From assembly GCA_021847345.1 (NCBI GenBank), contig JAJZTW010000011.1:1-64000 (forward strand): a stretch of 64,000 nt of DNA, read 5' to 3'. How positions within the stretch are numbered: the stretch's first letter is position 1; every line of letters starts with the position of its first letter. The stretch comes from Pseudomonadota bacterium. GTDB lineage: Bacteria > Pseudomonadota > Gammaproteobacteria > Burkholderiales > Burkholderiaceae_C. The position numbers and the translations under genes were made by a program. The notes under the pieces were generated by a model, which was not told where the DNA came from, made no database searches, and saw nothing but the letters and a program-made list of their open reading frames with translations. Below, piece by piece: positions 39,076 to 53,302 of this stretch.

Positions 39076-40603
39076 GCGTTGCCGGGGCCTGACCCTGGTC
39101 GAGTTGCTGGTCGCGCTGGCCGTCAGCGCGATCCTGGGCATCGCCATTTTCATCACCATGGGCTTCGGCTTTCACCAGGACATGGTGAGCAGTGACCTGA
39201 CCCAGATGAACGACAGCGCGCGCGGCGCGCTGCTGCTGATCACGCGCGACCTGCAGAGCGCCGGGTTCATGCAGACGCTGGAGCGCTCGAGCTGCGCGCT
39301 CACGCTGGCCTACGACGGCAACCAGGGCAACCCCTACCTGCAATTGCCCCCGGTATCCGCCGCGTCGCAGGCCTCGGTGCTGCCGCTGCAGTCCAGCAAG
39401 TCCTTGTACGACCTCGGCTATGCCACGCAGGCCCTGGTGCTCACGCTGGCGCCGAGCGTGCCGCAGTACCTGCAGCAAAGCCGGCCGCCGGTGGCGGTGG
39501 TGCAGTTCGGCACCACCCAGTCCGGCAGCGGGCAGGGCGCCCTCGCCAGCACCCAGTTGCCCGTGTCGGCGGCGGGCGCCGGCTCCTTGAAGGCCGGCGA
39601 CATGGCCTACCTGGCCGTGCCCATGAACGGCGGCGTGGTGTGCCTGCGCGTGCCCATCGTGAATGTCGGCCCGGTCAACGGGAAGGGCAGCGCGTACGTG
39701 GACAGCAAGAGCAGCAACCTGATGCCCACCACCGGCTACAAGGGCTACGCGACCCAGATTCCCGCGTCGTACGGCACCTTGTCGAACTCCAACCTGCAGC
39801 ACTCCTACCTGATCGACCTCGGGCAGGGCAGCAGCCCGAGCCTGGAGGTGCACGAATACTGGATCGCACCGCCGGGCACGATGCCCTTCCCGGTGCTGCA
39901 GCGCTCGACCTTCGACGCCATGAGCGACACCCTGGTGTCGCAGCAGCCCATCGCGCCGGGCGCGGTCAGCCTGCAGTTGCTGTTCGGCGTCGTGCCCGCG
40001 GGCACGACTCCCGGAACCACCGATCCGACGTGGAAGACCTGGGGCAACGTGCAGCCCGGCGACCAGGTGGTCACGGTGGCCGTGGCGCTGGTCATGCGCT
40101 CGCTGCACGCCGATCCGTCCTACAAGGCGCCGTCGAGCATCCCGGTGCCGTCTCCGGTGGCGTCGGCAGCGGCCCCCGACAACTTCGTGCCGTACGCCCC
40201 GCCCGCCGCCGACATCCACCACCATTTCAGCGTCTACACCAGCCAGGTCTGGTTGCGCAACGAGGCACCCATCAGCGGTGGCGCTTCGACCCCGGCAGCG
40301 TCGTCCAGCACGCCAGCCACCGCGCCGAGTACCCCTGCGCCGTCGACACCGCCCAGCGGAACGGGGACGACTTCCAACCCGCCGTCCGGCGGTGGGGGCA
40401 ATCAGGGGCAGGGCAACGGCAATCAAGGCAACGGGGATCAGGGCAACGGCAACCAGGGCAATGGGGATCAGGGCAACGGCAACCAGGGCAACGGAGATCA
40501 GGGCAACGGAAATCGAGGCAACGGAAATCAGGGCAACGGCGACCAGGGCAACGGCAATCAGGGCAACGGCAATCAGGGCAACCGGGGGCAGGGCAATGGT
40601 TGA
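39053..40603 (+). CDS. pilW: PilW-type minor pilin with glycine/asparagine repeat tail (cluster 2)
   Basis: A 516-residue minor pilin: leader MDKSACAERCRG, site LTLVELLVALAVSAILGIAIF with Glu5, then SDLTQMNDSARGALLLITRDLQSAGFM. The body matches cluster 1 PilW (SGSGQGALASTQLPVS, APGAVSLQLLFGV). Residues after about 410 form a Pro/Thr/Ser linker and then about eleven [N/D][Q/R]GNG repeats to the C-terminus, absent from the paralogue. Overlaps pilV by 23 nt and pilX by 8 nt. Confidence 0.9.
   Translation: MDKSACAERCRGLTLVELLVALAVSAILGIAIFITMGFGFHQDMVSSDLTQMNDSARGALLLITRDLQSAGFMQTLERSSCALTLAYDGNQGNPYLQLPPVSAASQASVLPLQSSKSLYDLGYATQALVLTLAPSVPQYLQQSRPPVAVVQFGTTQSGSGQGALASTQLPVSAAGAGSLKAGDMAYLAVPMNGGVVCLRVPIVNVGPVNGKGSAYVDSKSSNLMPTTGYKGYATQIPASYGTLSNSNLQHSYLIDLGQGSSPSLEVHEYWIAPPGTMPFPVLQRSTFDAMSDTLVSQQPIAPGAVSLQLLFGVVPAGTTPGTTDPTWKTWGNVQPGDQVVTVAVALVMRSLHADPSYKAPSSIPVPSPVASAAAPDNFVPYAPPAADIHHHFSVYTSQVWLRNEAPISGGASTPAASSSTPATAPSTPAPSTPPSGTGTTSNPPSGGGGNQGQGNGNQGNGDQGNGNQGNGDQGNGNQGNGDQGNGNRGNGNQGNGDQGNGNQGNGNQGNRGQGNG
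40421..40585 (+). repeat. 15-bp in-frame minisatellite at the end of pilW2
   Basis: About eleven units of a 15-bp repeat (consensus AATCAGGGCAACGGC, alternating with GATCAGGGCAACGGC) encode [N/D]QGNG. Third-position variation shows the array is not brand new. Unit changes would lengthen or shorten the tail without breaking frame. Confidence 0.85.
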
Positions 40604-41174
40604 GCACGCCGGTACGCGCCAGCCACGACTGCCGGGAGCGCGGGGTTCGCGCCAGCGCGGCTCGATCCTGCTGGTCAGCCTGGTCGCGCTGCTGCTGTTG
40701 TTCATCGGCGCGCTGTTCACGCTGCGCGGCGTGCTGACCGACACCGCGCTGACCGATGCCTTCAACGAGCGCCAGAAAGCCACCATCGCCAGCGACCTGG
40801 CGTTGCAATGGACGGTGAGCCAGATCGAGGCCACCTACCAGGCCAGCCAGGGCCATGTGCTCGAGATCTCCGCCGCCGGCAAGCCGTGGTTCCTGTCGAC
40901 GGCGCAGCCGCAGGTGCCCGACGCCACCTACTGGTCGACCTGCGAGACGAATCCTTCGAGCACCTACGTGTGCGCTCCCGTGACCCTGGCCAACAGCGCC
41001 CCGCAGAAGGCCTGGGTGTTCGTGCAGCCCACCGGGCGCAGCGACCCCTCGGCCTGCGGCGACACGCAAAGCCTCACCGCCTGGTACTACGACATCTGGG
41101 TGCACACCGTCGACCCGCGCACGCAGACCGGCGTGGACACCGAGTCCCTGTTCAAGCTCTGCGTGGCGCAGTAA
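40596..41174 (+). CDS. pilX: PilX-type minor pilin (cluster 2)
   Basis: A 192-residue protein with a basic leader ending RGSRQRG and the helix SILLVSLVALLLLFIGALFTLRG, without Glu5 as in the cluster 1 PilX. Shared features are NERQKATIASDLALQWTVSQIE, AAGKPWFLS and the ending TESLFKLCVAQ. The ATG at 40596 lies inside the pilW repeat tail; pilY1 follows after 10 nt. Confidence 0.88.
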   Translation: MVEHAGTRQPRLPGARGSRQRGSILLVSLVALLLLFIGALFTLRGVLTDTALTDAFNERQKATIASDLALQWTVSQIEATYQASQGHVLEISAAGKPWFLSTAQPQVPDATYWSTCETNPSSTYVCAPVTLANSAPQKAWVFVQPTGRSDPSACGDTQSLTAWYYDIWVHTVDPRTQTGVDTESLFKLCVAQ

Positions 41175-41184
41175 CGAGATCGCG

Positions 41185-44100
41185 ATGGATCGAAACCCGT
41201 GCTTGTTTTCGCGTGCCGTGCTGGGCGCGTTCCTGTCGCTGGTGGCGACGGTCGCCGCCCATGCGCAGGTCACCAACGTGGTGCAGGAGGACTTCACCGG
41301 CGACAACGTCACCAACTCCTGGATCGCGCAGGGCGGCGCCTGCCTGACGGCCGGTGACGCGAACACCAAGGCCATCAGCAATGGCATCGGCATTCCCGCG
41401 TGCGCGGGCGACCCGTACTACTTCTCGAGCAAAAATGGCGGCACCAACCCCACCAACACGGGTTCGCAGCTTCCGCTGGTCGGCCTCGGGGTGAGCGGCG
41501 GCAACACCGTGGCCGATCCCATCGGCTCGGGCGCGCTGCGCCTGACCAACGGCGGCCAGCAGAGCACGCAGGAGTCGGGGGCGATCATCTCGGCCACCCC
41601 CTATCCGTCCAACCAGGGCATCCAGGTCACCTTCACCACCTACACCTACGGCGGCAACTCCTACGACAACGGCAACGCGCTGAGCGGCGCCGACGGCATC
41701 GCCTTCTACCTGATGAACGCGGGTCCGCCGGCCGACGGCTCGAGCTACGGCACGCTGGGGTCGAAGTATCCCTTCTACCAGATCTGGAACTCCAGGGCGG
41801 CGTCGATCGGCGCCTTCGGCGGCAGCCTCGGCTACAGCTGCGCCAACGGCAAGAACCCGTCCGACGGCATGCCCGGCGGCTACCTCGGCCTGGGTATCGA
41901 CGAGTTCGGCAACTACCTGAACTCCAACGACAACACGGGCACCGGCATCGACGCCTACCTCGGGCTGAACCAATGGCCCAACAACGGCCGCAACCCCGGG
42001 GAGATCGCGCTTCGCGGCTACGGTTCCGTGAACCTGGCCACGCTGCGTCTGATCAACCCGAACGCGACCAACGCCGACGTGCAGAACGTGTGCGCCAACG
42101 GCGGCACCTACAAGTACAACGGCAAGACCTACCAGATCCCCGACTACGCCGGCATCTTCACCAATCCGACTACCGGGACGCCGGCCTACAAGATCCTGCC
42201 GTCGTCGCAGCCGATCTTCAGCCAGGAGAGCGATTCCAAGGCCACGCGAACCAAGGCCAAGCCGATCACCTACAAGCTGATCATCAGCCCCGGCGGGCTG
42301 CTCAGCTTCTACTACGACTACAACAACCAGACCGACGCGTCCGGCAACCTGCAGTTCTCGCAACTCATCAACCAGCTCGACATCTCCCAGTCCAACGGAC
42401 CGTTGCCCTCGCAGTTCTACTTCGGATTCGGCGCGTCCACCGGGGGCGGCACCAACGTGCACGAGATCACCTGCTTCGAGGCCAGCCCGTCGGCGCGCGC
42501 CATCGGTGCCCCGGTGGCCCCGACCGTGGTCAGCTCGGGGCAGTACCTCTACATGCTGAGTACCAACCCCAGCCCGCTGCAAGGCTACGTCTACGCCTAC
42601 GCGCTGAGCTCCACGGGCGTGCCGGCGAGCAGCTCCAAGTGGGAAGCCGGCTCGCTGATGAAGGCCACGCGCACCGGGAAGATCCTCGAATCGACATCCT
42701 CCAACGGCAAATCGGTGGTGTCGCTGGACACTCTCGACAGCGGCGCCTTCGCGCTGGCGAGCAACTCCTGCGTGCCCGATGTCGCAACCATCATCGCCTA
42801 CACCGTGGACCCCAACAGCGTCACGGCCCCCGGCTCCTGCCCGTCCTACCTGGGCACGCGCGCCAGCGGCTCCCTGCTCGACGGCTTTTCCGCCGGCGAC
42901 GCCGCGGCCTTGCTGCAACCCCCGGGCACGTCGTCCGACATCGGCTTGCCGGGCTACCTGAGCTTCGCGCAGACCGAGGCCACGCGGCCGACCCAGCTGC
43001 TGTTCACGAATGACGACGGTTTCCTGTATGGCATCGACGCCGCCAGCGGCGCATTGCGCTGGGGCTGGATGCCTCGCCCCTTCGTGAGCCAGCTGCAGAA
43101 CTACACCACCTGGCCCTACCAGCAGAACTTCGCCGGCAACTTCAGCGCCATCGACGCATCGACTCCCGCGAGCACGGGCAGCTCGCGCAACTGGGCCACC
43201 TACCTGGTCGGCAGCGCGCAAGGTGGCTCGCTGTGGTGGGACCTGCAGCTCGACTCCCAGGGCAAGCCCGCCGCGGTGGTCAAGACCCTGCAGGCCCAGG
43301 TGGGCACGGGGCAGCCGCCAGCCAACACCTTGTGGCTGCCGGCCGGCGCCTACTACCCGCAGCGCCAGGCGCCGGTCAGCACCAGCGTCGGCAGCACCCA
43401 GTACGCGGCCTTCGTGGTCAACGACACGTCGGGCACCAGCTACCTGGTGGAGTTCGACGTGGCCACCGGCGCTCCCACCGGCAGCGCGCCGCTGTACGCG
43501 TCGCTGGCCAAGGCCACCTCCAGCGATCCGGTCACCAGCAACCTGTATCTCGACCCGGCCAACGGCGAGTTGTATTTCGGCACCGCATCCGGCGACATCT
43601 ACGTCACCTCCTTCAGCGGCGACGCGTCGGTCGACGCGGCCAACGCCGCGCTTGTCGGGGTCGTTCATGACTCGGGCAACCCCGTGCAGTTCGTGGGATC
43701 CCAGACCGTCGGCCGCCTGCCGTATGTGTGGGCCACGACCAGCGCCGCACCGAGCGCGAGCAAGGCAGCAGGCATCACGGTGTTCGGCATCGGCAGCAAC
43801 GGTTTCGCTCCCATCTGGGCGAGCAGCACGGCCGGCGCCTACACCTACGGCGGCTCGTCGTGGACCACCGCCACCAGCGGCGTGCAGTCCCTGCAAGGCG
43901 GTGCGGTGATCTCCGACGCGCCGCGCGTGGTCAACGGCACGCTGGTGGTGCCCGTGTATGTGCCGCCGGCCGCCCAGGCGTCGGCGTGCAACGTCAACGG
44001 CTCGGGGTACTACGACTTCTTCTCGCTCGCGTCGGGAGCGTTCCCGCGCAACAGCATCAGCTATGGCGGCCAGACGCTGAGCGGCAACCTGCTGCTCGGC

Positions 44101-44247
44101 CAGGGCGCGGCCTACATGCCCAACCTGGCGGTCGATGGCAGTTCGGTGGGGGTGTTCGGCGGCACCCAGCAGAGCTCGTCGCCGGTGTCGCCGCTGCTGT
44201 TCCCGATCTCGGCGTTGAACGCGGTGACCCAGTGGCGGGTGCACTGA
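41185..44247 (+). CDS. pilY1: PilY1-like tip adhesin with L-type-lectin-like N-terminal domain (cluster 2)
   Basis: A 1020-residue secreted paralogue of the cluster 1 protein; the signal peptide ends AAHAQ. The lectin-like part (about residues 28-435) has QEDFTGDNVTNSW, GSGALRLTNGG, GADGIAFYLMNAG, GGSLGYS and GGYLGLGIDEFGNYLN (about 231-246). It is longer than in cluster 1 by an insert around KYPFYQIWNSRAAS. The C-terminal propeller has LLFTNDDGFLYGIDAASG, WGWMPRPFVSQL and a run of Ser/Gly-rich blades. Both share STGG-(S/G)-(D/T)NVHEITCF at the end of the lectin part. Likely a second glycan-binding pilus cap. Confidence 0.85.
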   Translation: MDRNPCLFSRAVLGAFLSLVATVAAHAQVTNVVQEDFTGDNVTNSWIAQGGACLTAGDANTKAISNGIGIPACAGDPYYFSSKNGGTNPTNTGSQLPLVGLGVSGGNTVADPIGSGALRLTNGGQQSTQESGAIISATPYPSNQGIQVTFTTYTYGGNSYDNGNALSGADGIAFYLMNAGPPADGSSYGTLGSKYPFYQIWNSRAASIGAFGGSLGYSCANGKNPSDGMPGGYLGLGIDEFGNYLNSNDNTGTGIDAYLGLNQWPNNGRNPGEIALRGYGSVNLATLRLINPNATNADVQNVCANGGTYKYNGKTYQIPDYAGIFTNPTTGTPAYKILPSSQPIFSQESDSKATRTKAKPITYKLIISPGGLLSFYYDYNNQTDASGNLQFSQLINQLDISQSNGPLPSQFYFGFGASTGGGTNVHEITCFEASPSARAIGAPVAPTVVSSGQYLYMLSTNPSPLQGYVYAYALSSTGVPASSSKWEAGSLMKATRTGKILESTSSNGKSVVSLDTLDSGAFALASNSCVPDVATIIAYTVDPNSVTAPGSCPSYLGTRASGSLLDGFSAGDAAALLQPPGTSSDIGLPGYLSFAQTEATRPTQLLFTNDDGFLYGIDAASGALRWGWMPRPFVSQLQNYTTWPYQQNFAGNFSAIDASTPASTGSSRNWATYLVGSAQGGSLWWDLQLDSQGKPAAVVKTLQAQVGTGQPPANTLWLPAGAYYPQRQAPVSTSVGSTQYAAFVVNDTSGTSYLVEFDVATGAPTGSAPLYASLAKATSSDPVTSNLYLDPANGELYFGTASGDIYVTSFSGDASVDAANAALVGVVHDSGNPVQFVGSQTVGRLPYVWATTSAAPSASKAAGITVFGIGSNGFAPIWASSTAGAYTYGGSSWTTATSGVQSLQGGAVISDAPRVVNGTLVVPVYVPPAAQASACNVNGSGYYDFFSLASGAFPRNSISYGGQTLSGNLLLGQGAAYMPNLAVDGSSVGVFGGTQQSSSPVSPLLFPISALNAVTQWRVH

Positions 44248-44300
44248 GCAGGCGTGTCGAGCAAGGTTTTCGCGCATGCCGTGACAAATCTTGCATTTCC

Positions 44301-44329
44301 CATCGCCAGCAGTGGTTCATCCGGCGATG
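44301..44329. terminator. Weak hairpin between pilY1-2 and regulator gene
   Basis: CATCGCC (44301-44307) pairs with GGCGATG (44323-44329) across a 15-nt loop in the 103-bp gap. It may be a terminator of the pilus cluster or a site in the regulator leader. Confidence 0.3.
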
Positions 44330-44350
44330 TCGTGGTTAACATCCCGTGAC

Positions 44351-45340
44351 ATGTCGCACACGGCAACCCTCGACACGCTGCCCCCCGCGGGAGCAGTCCC
44401 CCGGCGTCGGCGCGTGCTGTGCGTCGACGACGACCCCATCCTGCTCGCGGGGCTGCGACATGGCCTTGCGGCGCACGCCGGCGAGTGGGACATCGAATTC
44501 CTGCAGGACCCGCGCGACGCCGTCGACGCGAGCCGGCGGCAAGCCTTCGACCTGGTCGTGGCCGACGTGAGCATGCCGGGCATGGACGGCATTTCGATGA
44601 TCGAGGCCATGCGCGAGTTCACGCCCGGCCTGCGCAGCATCGTGCTGTCCGGCGTGGATCAATTCGACGTCGTCGTCGACGCGGTCAACCGCGTCGGCAT
44701 CCTGCGCTACCTGCGCAAGCCCTGTTCGGCGGCCGAACTGATCGACGCCATCGCCGCTGCGCTGCAGCCCGGGCTGGCCAGCCGCTCGGTGCAGGCGGTG
44801 TTCGAGCAGCTGCCGCAGGCCGTGCTGCTGGTCGACTCCGACTCCAGGCTGCTGTTCGCCAATCGCCGCGCGGCACCCCACCTCGACGAAGCCGGAGCGC
44901 TGGGCGTCGACCCGCAGGGGCTGCTGGCGGCGCGCGAGCGCGCGCATGTCGCAGCCCTTTCCCATGCCATCCGCGCAGTCGCGCTGGGCGGCCAGGACGA
45001 CGTGCTGGCGCTGCCGCGCCGCGACGGCAGGGGCCCGGTGTCGCTGGCGCTGACCGCCTGGGGCGACGGCACCGTGATCTACGTGCACGACGCGCACAGC
45101 CCGCCCGTGCTGGCGCCGGGGCACTTGTCCAAGCTGCTCGGGCTGACGCCTTCGGAGGGCCGTCTCGCCCACGCGCTGGCCAGCACCGGCTCGCTCGAGG
45201 ACGCAGCGCGCATGTGCGGCATCACGCTGGCCACCGCGCGCACCTACCTGAAGCTGATCTTCGCCAAGACCGGCACGCGCGGGCAGGCCGATCTGGTGCG
45301 CCGACTGATGGGCCAGCCCCGCGTCGGCCCGTCCGCCTGA
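44351..45340 (+). CDS. Response regulator with LuxR-like HTH output
   Basis: A 329-residue protein. The receiver domain (about residues 18-138) has CVDDDP, phosphoacceptor Asp72 in VVADVSMPGMDG and YLRKP. The middle part (about 140-235) is PAS-like (LPQAVLLVDSDSRLLFANRRAAPHL). The C-terminal part (about 255-320) resembles a LuxR-type helix-turn-helix: LGLTPSEGRLAHALASTGS then GITLATARTYLKLIFAKTGT. ATG 44351 is chosen because the receiver follows soon after. Located between pilus cluster 2 and the c-di-GMP genes, a natural candidate regulator of both. Confidence 0.85.
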   Translation: MSHTATLDTLPPAGAVPRRRRVLCVDDDPILLAGLRHGLAAHAGEWDIEFLQDPRDAVDASRRQAFDLVVADVSMPGMDGISMIEAMREFTPGLRSIVLSGVDQFDVVVDAVNRVGILRYLRKPCSAAELIDAIAAALQPGLASRSVQAVFEQLPQAVLLVDSDSRLLFANRRAAPHLDEAGALGVDPQGLLAARERAHVAALSHAIRAVALGGQDDVLALPRRDGRGPVSLALTAWGDGTVIYVHDAHSPPVLAPGHLSKLLGLTPSEGRLAHALASTGSLEDAARMCGITLATARTYLKLIFAKTGTRGQADLVRRLMGQPRVGPSA

Positions 45341-45452
45341 GCGCGCCTGACGACGCCTGGCGACGCCTGGCGCGCGCGACCCGGCCCGCGGTGCGCGCAG
45401 GCTGCGGCACTCCCCAAATTGGAGTATCGGCGGCGCCGGGCGGCCTCGCACA

Positions 45453-46357
45453 ATGGCTCGTCCTCGAGCCCGCGCGCGGTTCTGCGCCCCTTCCATGCCC
45501 GCTGTCCACGCTTGTCCGCAGACTTCGCCGCAGGCCGCTCAGGTGGCCGGCTGCGAAGCGGGCGACAAGCCGGGCGAGTACCGCGACAGCCTGCACGCGG
45601 GCGGCGTGGAAATGCTGTATCAGCCGATCGTCGACCTGTTTTCGACCGCGGCGGTGAAGGTCGAGGCGCTGGCACGGCTGCGCCTGCGCGACGGCCGGCT
45701 GGTCGCCCCCGCCGAGTTCCTTCCCGCCTTCGGCCCGGCGGAGCTGGGGGTGCTGTTCGGCCAGGGCCTGCAGCTTTCGCTGCGCAGCCTGCGCGCATGG
45801 GCCGCGAACGGCGTCGAGCTCGGCGTATGCGTCAACCTGCCTCCCGTCGTGCTGTCCGACCCCGCTTGCGTCGACCTCGTGTCGGATGCGCTGCGCTCGC
45901 ATGGCGTGGCGCCGGCCAGGCTCGAGCTCGAACTGCTCGAACAGGCCTTCGACGAACCCGTCGCGCAGCTGGCCGTGCTCGCGCGCCTGCGCCGGCTCGG
46001 GGTCGGCCTGGCGATGGACGATTTCGGCAGCGGTCACAGCGACGTGCCGCGGCTTCGCACCGTGTGCTTCGACACCCTGAAGGTCGACCGCGACCTAACG
46101 CACCGCGTCGCGCGCGACTGCGCAGCGCCCGGAACCCGGGCCAGCGACCTGACCCGACTGCTTCGCCGGCTCCGCCACGACGTGGTGGCCGAGGGGGTCG
46201 AGGACTCCGGCTCGCTGCGTGCCGCGCGCTCGATGGGGGCTCGCTTCGCGCAGGGCTACGCCATCGCCCGCCCGATGCGCGCCGACGCCGTGCCAGGCTG
46301 GGTGCGGGCCTTCGACGCGGCGCGGCACCGCCGCGCGACACCCGCGGCGGGAGCCGC

Positions 46358-46361
<4 letters not shown>
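45453..46361 (+). CDS. EAL-domain protein (c-di-GMP phosphodiesterase-like)
   Basis: A 302-residue protein, mostly one EAL domain. Motifs: E71-A-L73 in [14 protein letters not shown] in place of the usual SVNLS, LELLEQ in place of [29 protein letters not shown] and QGYAIARPM. Most metal and substrate residues are retained, so activity is plausible, but several motifs are divergent. The start is uncertain (45453 or 45495). Its TGA overlaps the next gene ATG (ATGA). Confidence 0.85.
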
Positions 46362-49662
<3,301 letters not shown>

Positions 49663-49666
<4 letters not shown>

Positions 49667-51291
49667 CCCCGCCAGCTGATGCCGCCCCGGCCGCCGATCC
49701 CCGCCTGCCCGGGCGCGGCGGCCGGGCGCACGCGGCATCGCGACGCCGCACGCCGCGCGCGCTGCGCATCGGCCGCCACGGCCTGTTCATCGACGACGCG
49801 ATCGAGCAGGCCTACCTCCAGGCCAAACTGCGTTCGGTGCAGGGCGGCGTGCGTCGCTTCGGGCTGGGCGGCGGGCTGCTGTTCCTGCTGGGCGGTTTCA
49901 TCGACTGGTCGGCGCTGGGCGAGAGCTGGCGCTTCGCGCCGCTGCTTGTCGTGCGCCTGCTGGTGTTCGGTGTCGGGGCCTACCTCGCGCTGGTGGTCGG
50001 CGGCGCCGGCCAGCGGCGCCGCTCCACGCTGCGCGACGCCGTGCTGGCCTTCGAGTTGGCCGCCGGCCTGGGTGCCGCGGCGGTCACGCTGGCCTACCAG
50101 CCGGACCTGGCGTACCGCGTGGTCACGGTGCTGGCCCTGACGCTGGCGCTGTATGCCTACCTGCCGGTATTCGGCGCGGCCAACCTGTGGGTGCTGCCGG
50201 CGCTGGGGCTCCTGTACCTGGCCGAGATCGCCACCATGTTCCGCGCGACCCCGCAGTTCCTGGGCTTCGTCGCCGTGCTCTTGGCGCTGGCGCATGCGGC
50301 GGGCTGGCGCATCGCCACACGCAACGCCCGCGTGCGGCGCCAGCGCTGGTTGATGCAGCGCCGCCTGCGCCACGAGGTGCGCGTGCGGCGCCGCGCGGAA
50401 AAGAACCTGCGCCACGCCCTCGAGAGCTGCCCCGTCCCGCTGCTGGTCAACCGCGCGGTCGACGGCCAGGCGCTGCTGCTCAACCGTGCCGCGCGGGTCC
50501 TGTTCGGCTCCGCACGGCACGAGGTTCCTGGCGGGCAGCCGCCCGTGGCGGAGTTCTTCCGGCGCGCCGAGGAGCTCGAGGCGGTTCTCGCATCGTTGCG
50601 CGAGCGCGGCATGGTGCGTCACATGGACGTGCAGTTGCGCACCGTCGACGGCGCGCCCGTCGACGTCATGCTCTCGGCGCGCTGCCTGCGCTACGAAGGC
50701 CAGGCCGCGGTGCTCAGCAGTCTGGTTGAAATCACCGCGCGCAAGCAGCACGAGCGCGAGCTGCGCCGGCTGTCGGCCACCGACCCGCTGACCGGGCTGC
50801 GCAATCGCCGCGGCTTTTTCAACAAGGCCGACGCGCTGCTGCGCCGCGAAGGGGTGCGGCCGATGGCCCTGCTGCTGATGGACGTGGACCATTTCAAGAG
50901 CATCAACGACACCCACGGCCACGCGGTGGGCGACCTCGTGCTGCAGATGCTCGCCGGCAGGGTCAAGGCGGTGTTGCGCCGGCCCGACGTGCTGGCGCGC
51001 GTGGGCGGCGAGGAATTCGTCGTGCTGGCGCCGCTGGCCGACCTGGACGATGCCTGTGCGCTGGCCGAGCGCATCCGCGATGCGGTGGCGCGCCACGCCA
51101 TGCGCATCAACGGCCTGCGCCTCGATGTCACGCTGAGCATCGGCGTCAGCCTGGTGCAGCCTGGCAGGATGGCCATCGACAACGCGCTGAGCCGGGCCGA
51201 CGCCGCGATGTACCGCGCCAAGCACGCCGGGCGCAACCGCGTCGAGCACCGCGTCGAACACTCCATCGAACACCGCGGCGCCCCACGCTGA
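49663..51291 (+). CDS. Membrane PAS-GGDEF diguanylate cyclase
   Basis: A 542-residue protein. About residues 65-215 contain five to six transmembrane helices ([60 protein letters not shown]). A basic helix follows, then PAS (about 250-365) and GGDEF (about 370-530). The active site is G448-G-E-E-F452 and the I-site R439-R-P-D442 is intact. The tail is an odd repeated [12 protein letters not shown]. Starts with ATGA overlap on the kinase stop. Confidence 0.93.
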
Positions 51292-51300
51292 CCACGCCTC

Positions 51301-52479
<1,179 letters not shown>

Positions 52480-52498
52480 GCGCCGCCGCGCCGCCGTC

Positions 52499-53095
52499 TC
52501 ACCAGCTGCGCACCAGCGCCACCGAGGTGTAGCCGAAGGTCTCCATCGCCGGCTCGCTGCTTTGCGGGTAGCGCATCCACAGGGTCTGCAGGCGCAGCCA
52601 CCAGCCGGGCGCGAAGCGCCACTGCACGCCGCCGCCTGCGTTGGCCCCGAGCATCGGGCCCGACGGCTCGTAGCCGTTGCCGCTGCCGTTGCGGCTCGGG
52701 CGCGACGAGCTCAGTCCGGCCTCGGCGAACCACGACCACGCCCCCGGCGTGGCCAGCACGCCGTCGAGGTTGATCACCCGGTTGTCGTTGGGGATCCCGT
52801 GCGGCTGGTGGCCTTCGTCGATGTATTCGAGCTGCCACCCGCGCCCGCGCAGGCTGAGGTCGAAGTCGCCCGGGCGCGAACTGCGCCCGATTCCCAGCTG
52901 CAGGGTCGCGGCGCTGGCCGCCGGCGCCGCGGCCAGCGCCGGCAGTGCGGATGGTGCCGACATTGCCAGCCCGGCGAGCAGCGCCGCGACTCGCGCGGGC
53001 CGGGCCCTGCCGGCTGGCCACCGCGTGCACCGCGAAGCGCGCCCCGGGGGGCGGGGGAGGGCGCGGCAATCCGGGACGGTCGACGAGGCGCTCAC
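52499..53095 (-). CDS. Putative outer-membrane beta-barrel protein
   Basis: A frame of up to 198 residues. The N-terminal 50-60 residues are Arg/Pro/Ala-rich with a signal-like core (VAALLAGLAMSAPSALPALAAAPAASA); the true start is unclear and may be internal. From about residue 63 there are alternating strands (TLQLGIGRSSRPGDFDLSLRGRGWQLEYI, WSWFAEAGLSSSRPSRN, GGGVQWRFAPGWWLRLQTLWMRYP) and a terminal VRSW, typical of a small eight-stranded barrel. It slightly recalls PagL-type proteins, but no catalytic His-Ser is evident. Convergent with the HD-GYP gene. Confidence 0.6.
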   Translation of the reverse strand: MSASSTVPDCRALPRPPGRASRCTRWPAGRARPARVAALLAGLAMSAPSALPALAAAPAASAATLQLGIGRSSRPGDFDLSLRGRGWQLEYIDEGHQPHGIPNDNRVINLDGVLATPGAWSWFAEAGLSSSRPSRNGSGNGYEPSGPMLGANAGGGVQWRFAPGWWLRLQTLWMRYPQSSEPAMETFGYTSVALVRSW

Positions 53096-53144
53096 AGGGG
53101 CGCGGCCGGCAGGCAGTGCGCGGCTCGCGTCGACTCAGCCTAGG

Positions 53145-53156
53145 AATACCCGTATT
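53145..53156. promoter_or_regulatory. Small inverted repeat in the divergent promoter region
   Basis: AATAC-CC-GTATT followed by an A-run lies in the 207-bp gap between the barrel gene and the capsule exporter gene; GTGAATACGG recurs near 53237 just before a T-run. These may be regulator half-sites for the capsule locus. Confidence 0.3.
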
Positions 53157-53302
53157 GAAAAAAACAGGCCCGCCGGTGTCATTCGCGCGGCAGTCGAAGC
53201 GGAGTCGTCACGTCCCTTCGCTAAACTGGGCAACCCCGTGAATACGGTGTTTTTTGTTCGACAAAGAAACGTCGTCCTCAACAAGAATTCACAACGATTC
53301 GC

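Noticed and set aside
40399-40600. CRISPR-like array in the repeat tail of pilW2
   Set aside because: The units are 15 bp, contiguous, without spacers, and keep the pilW reading frame; this is a coding minisatellite.
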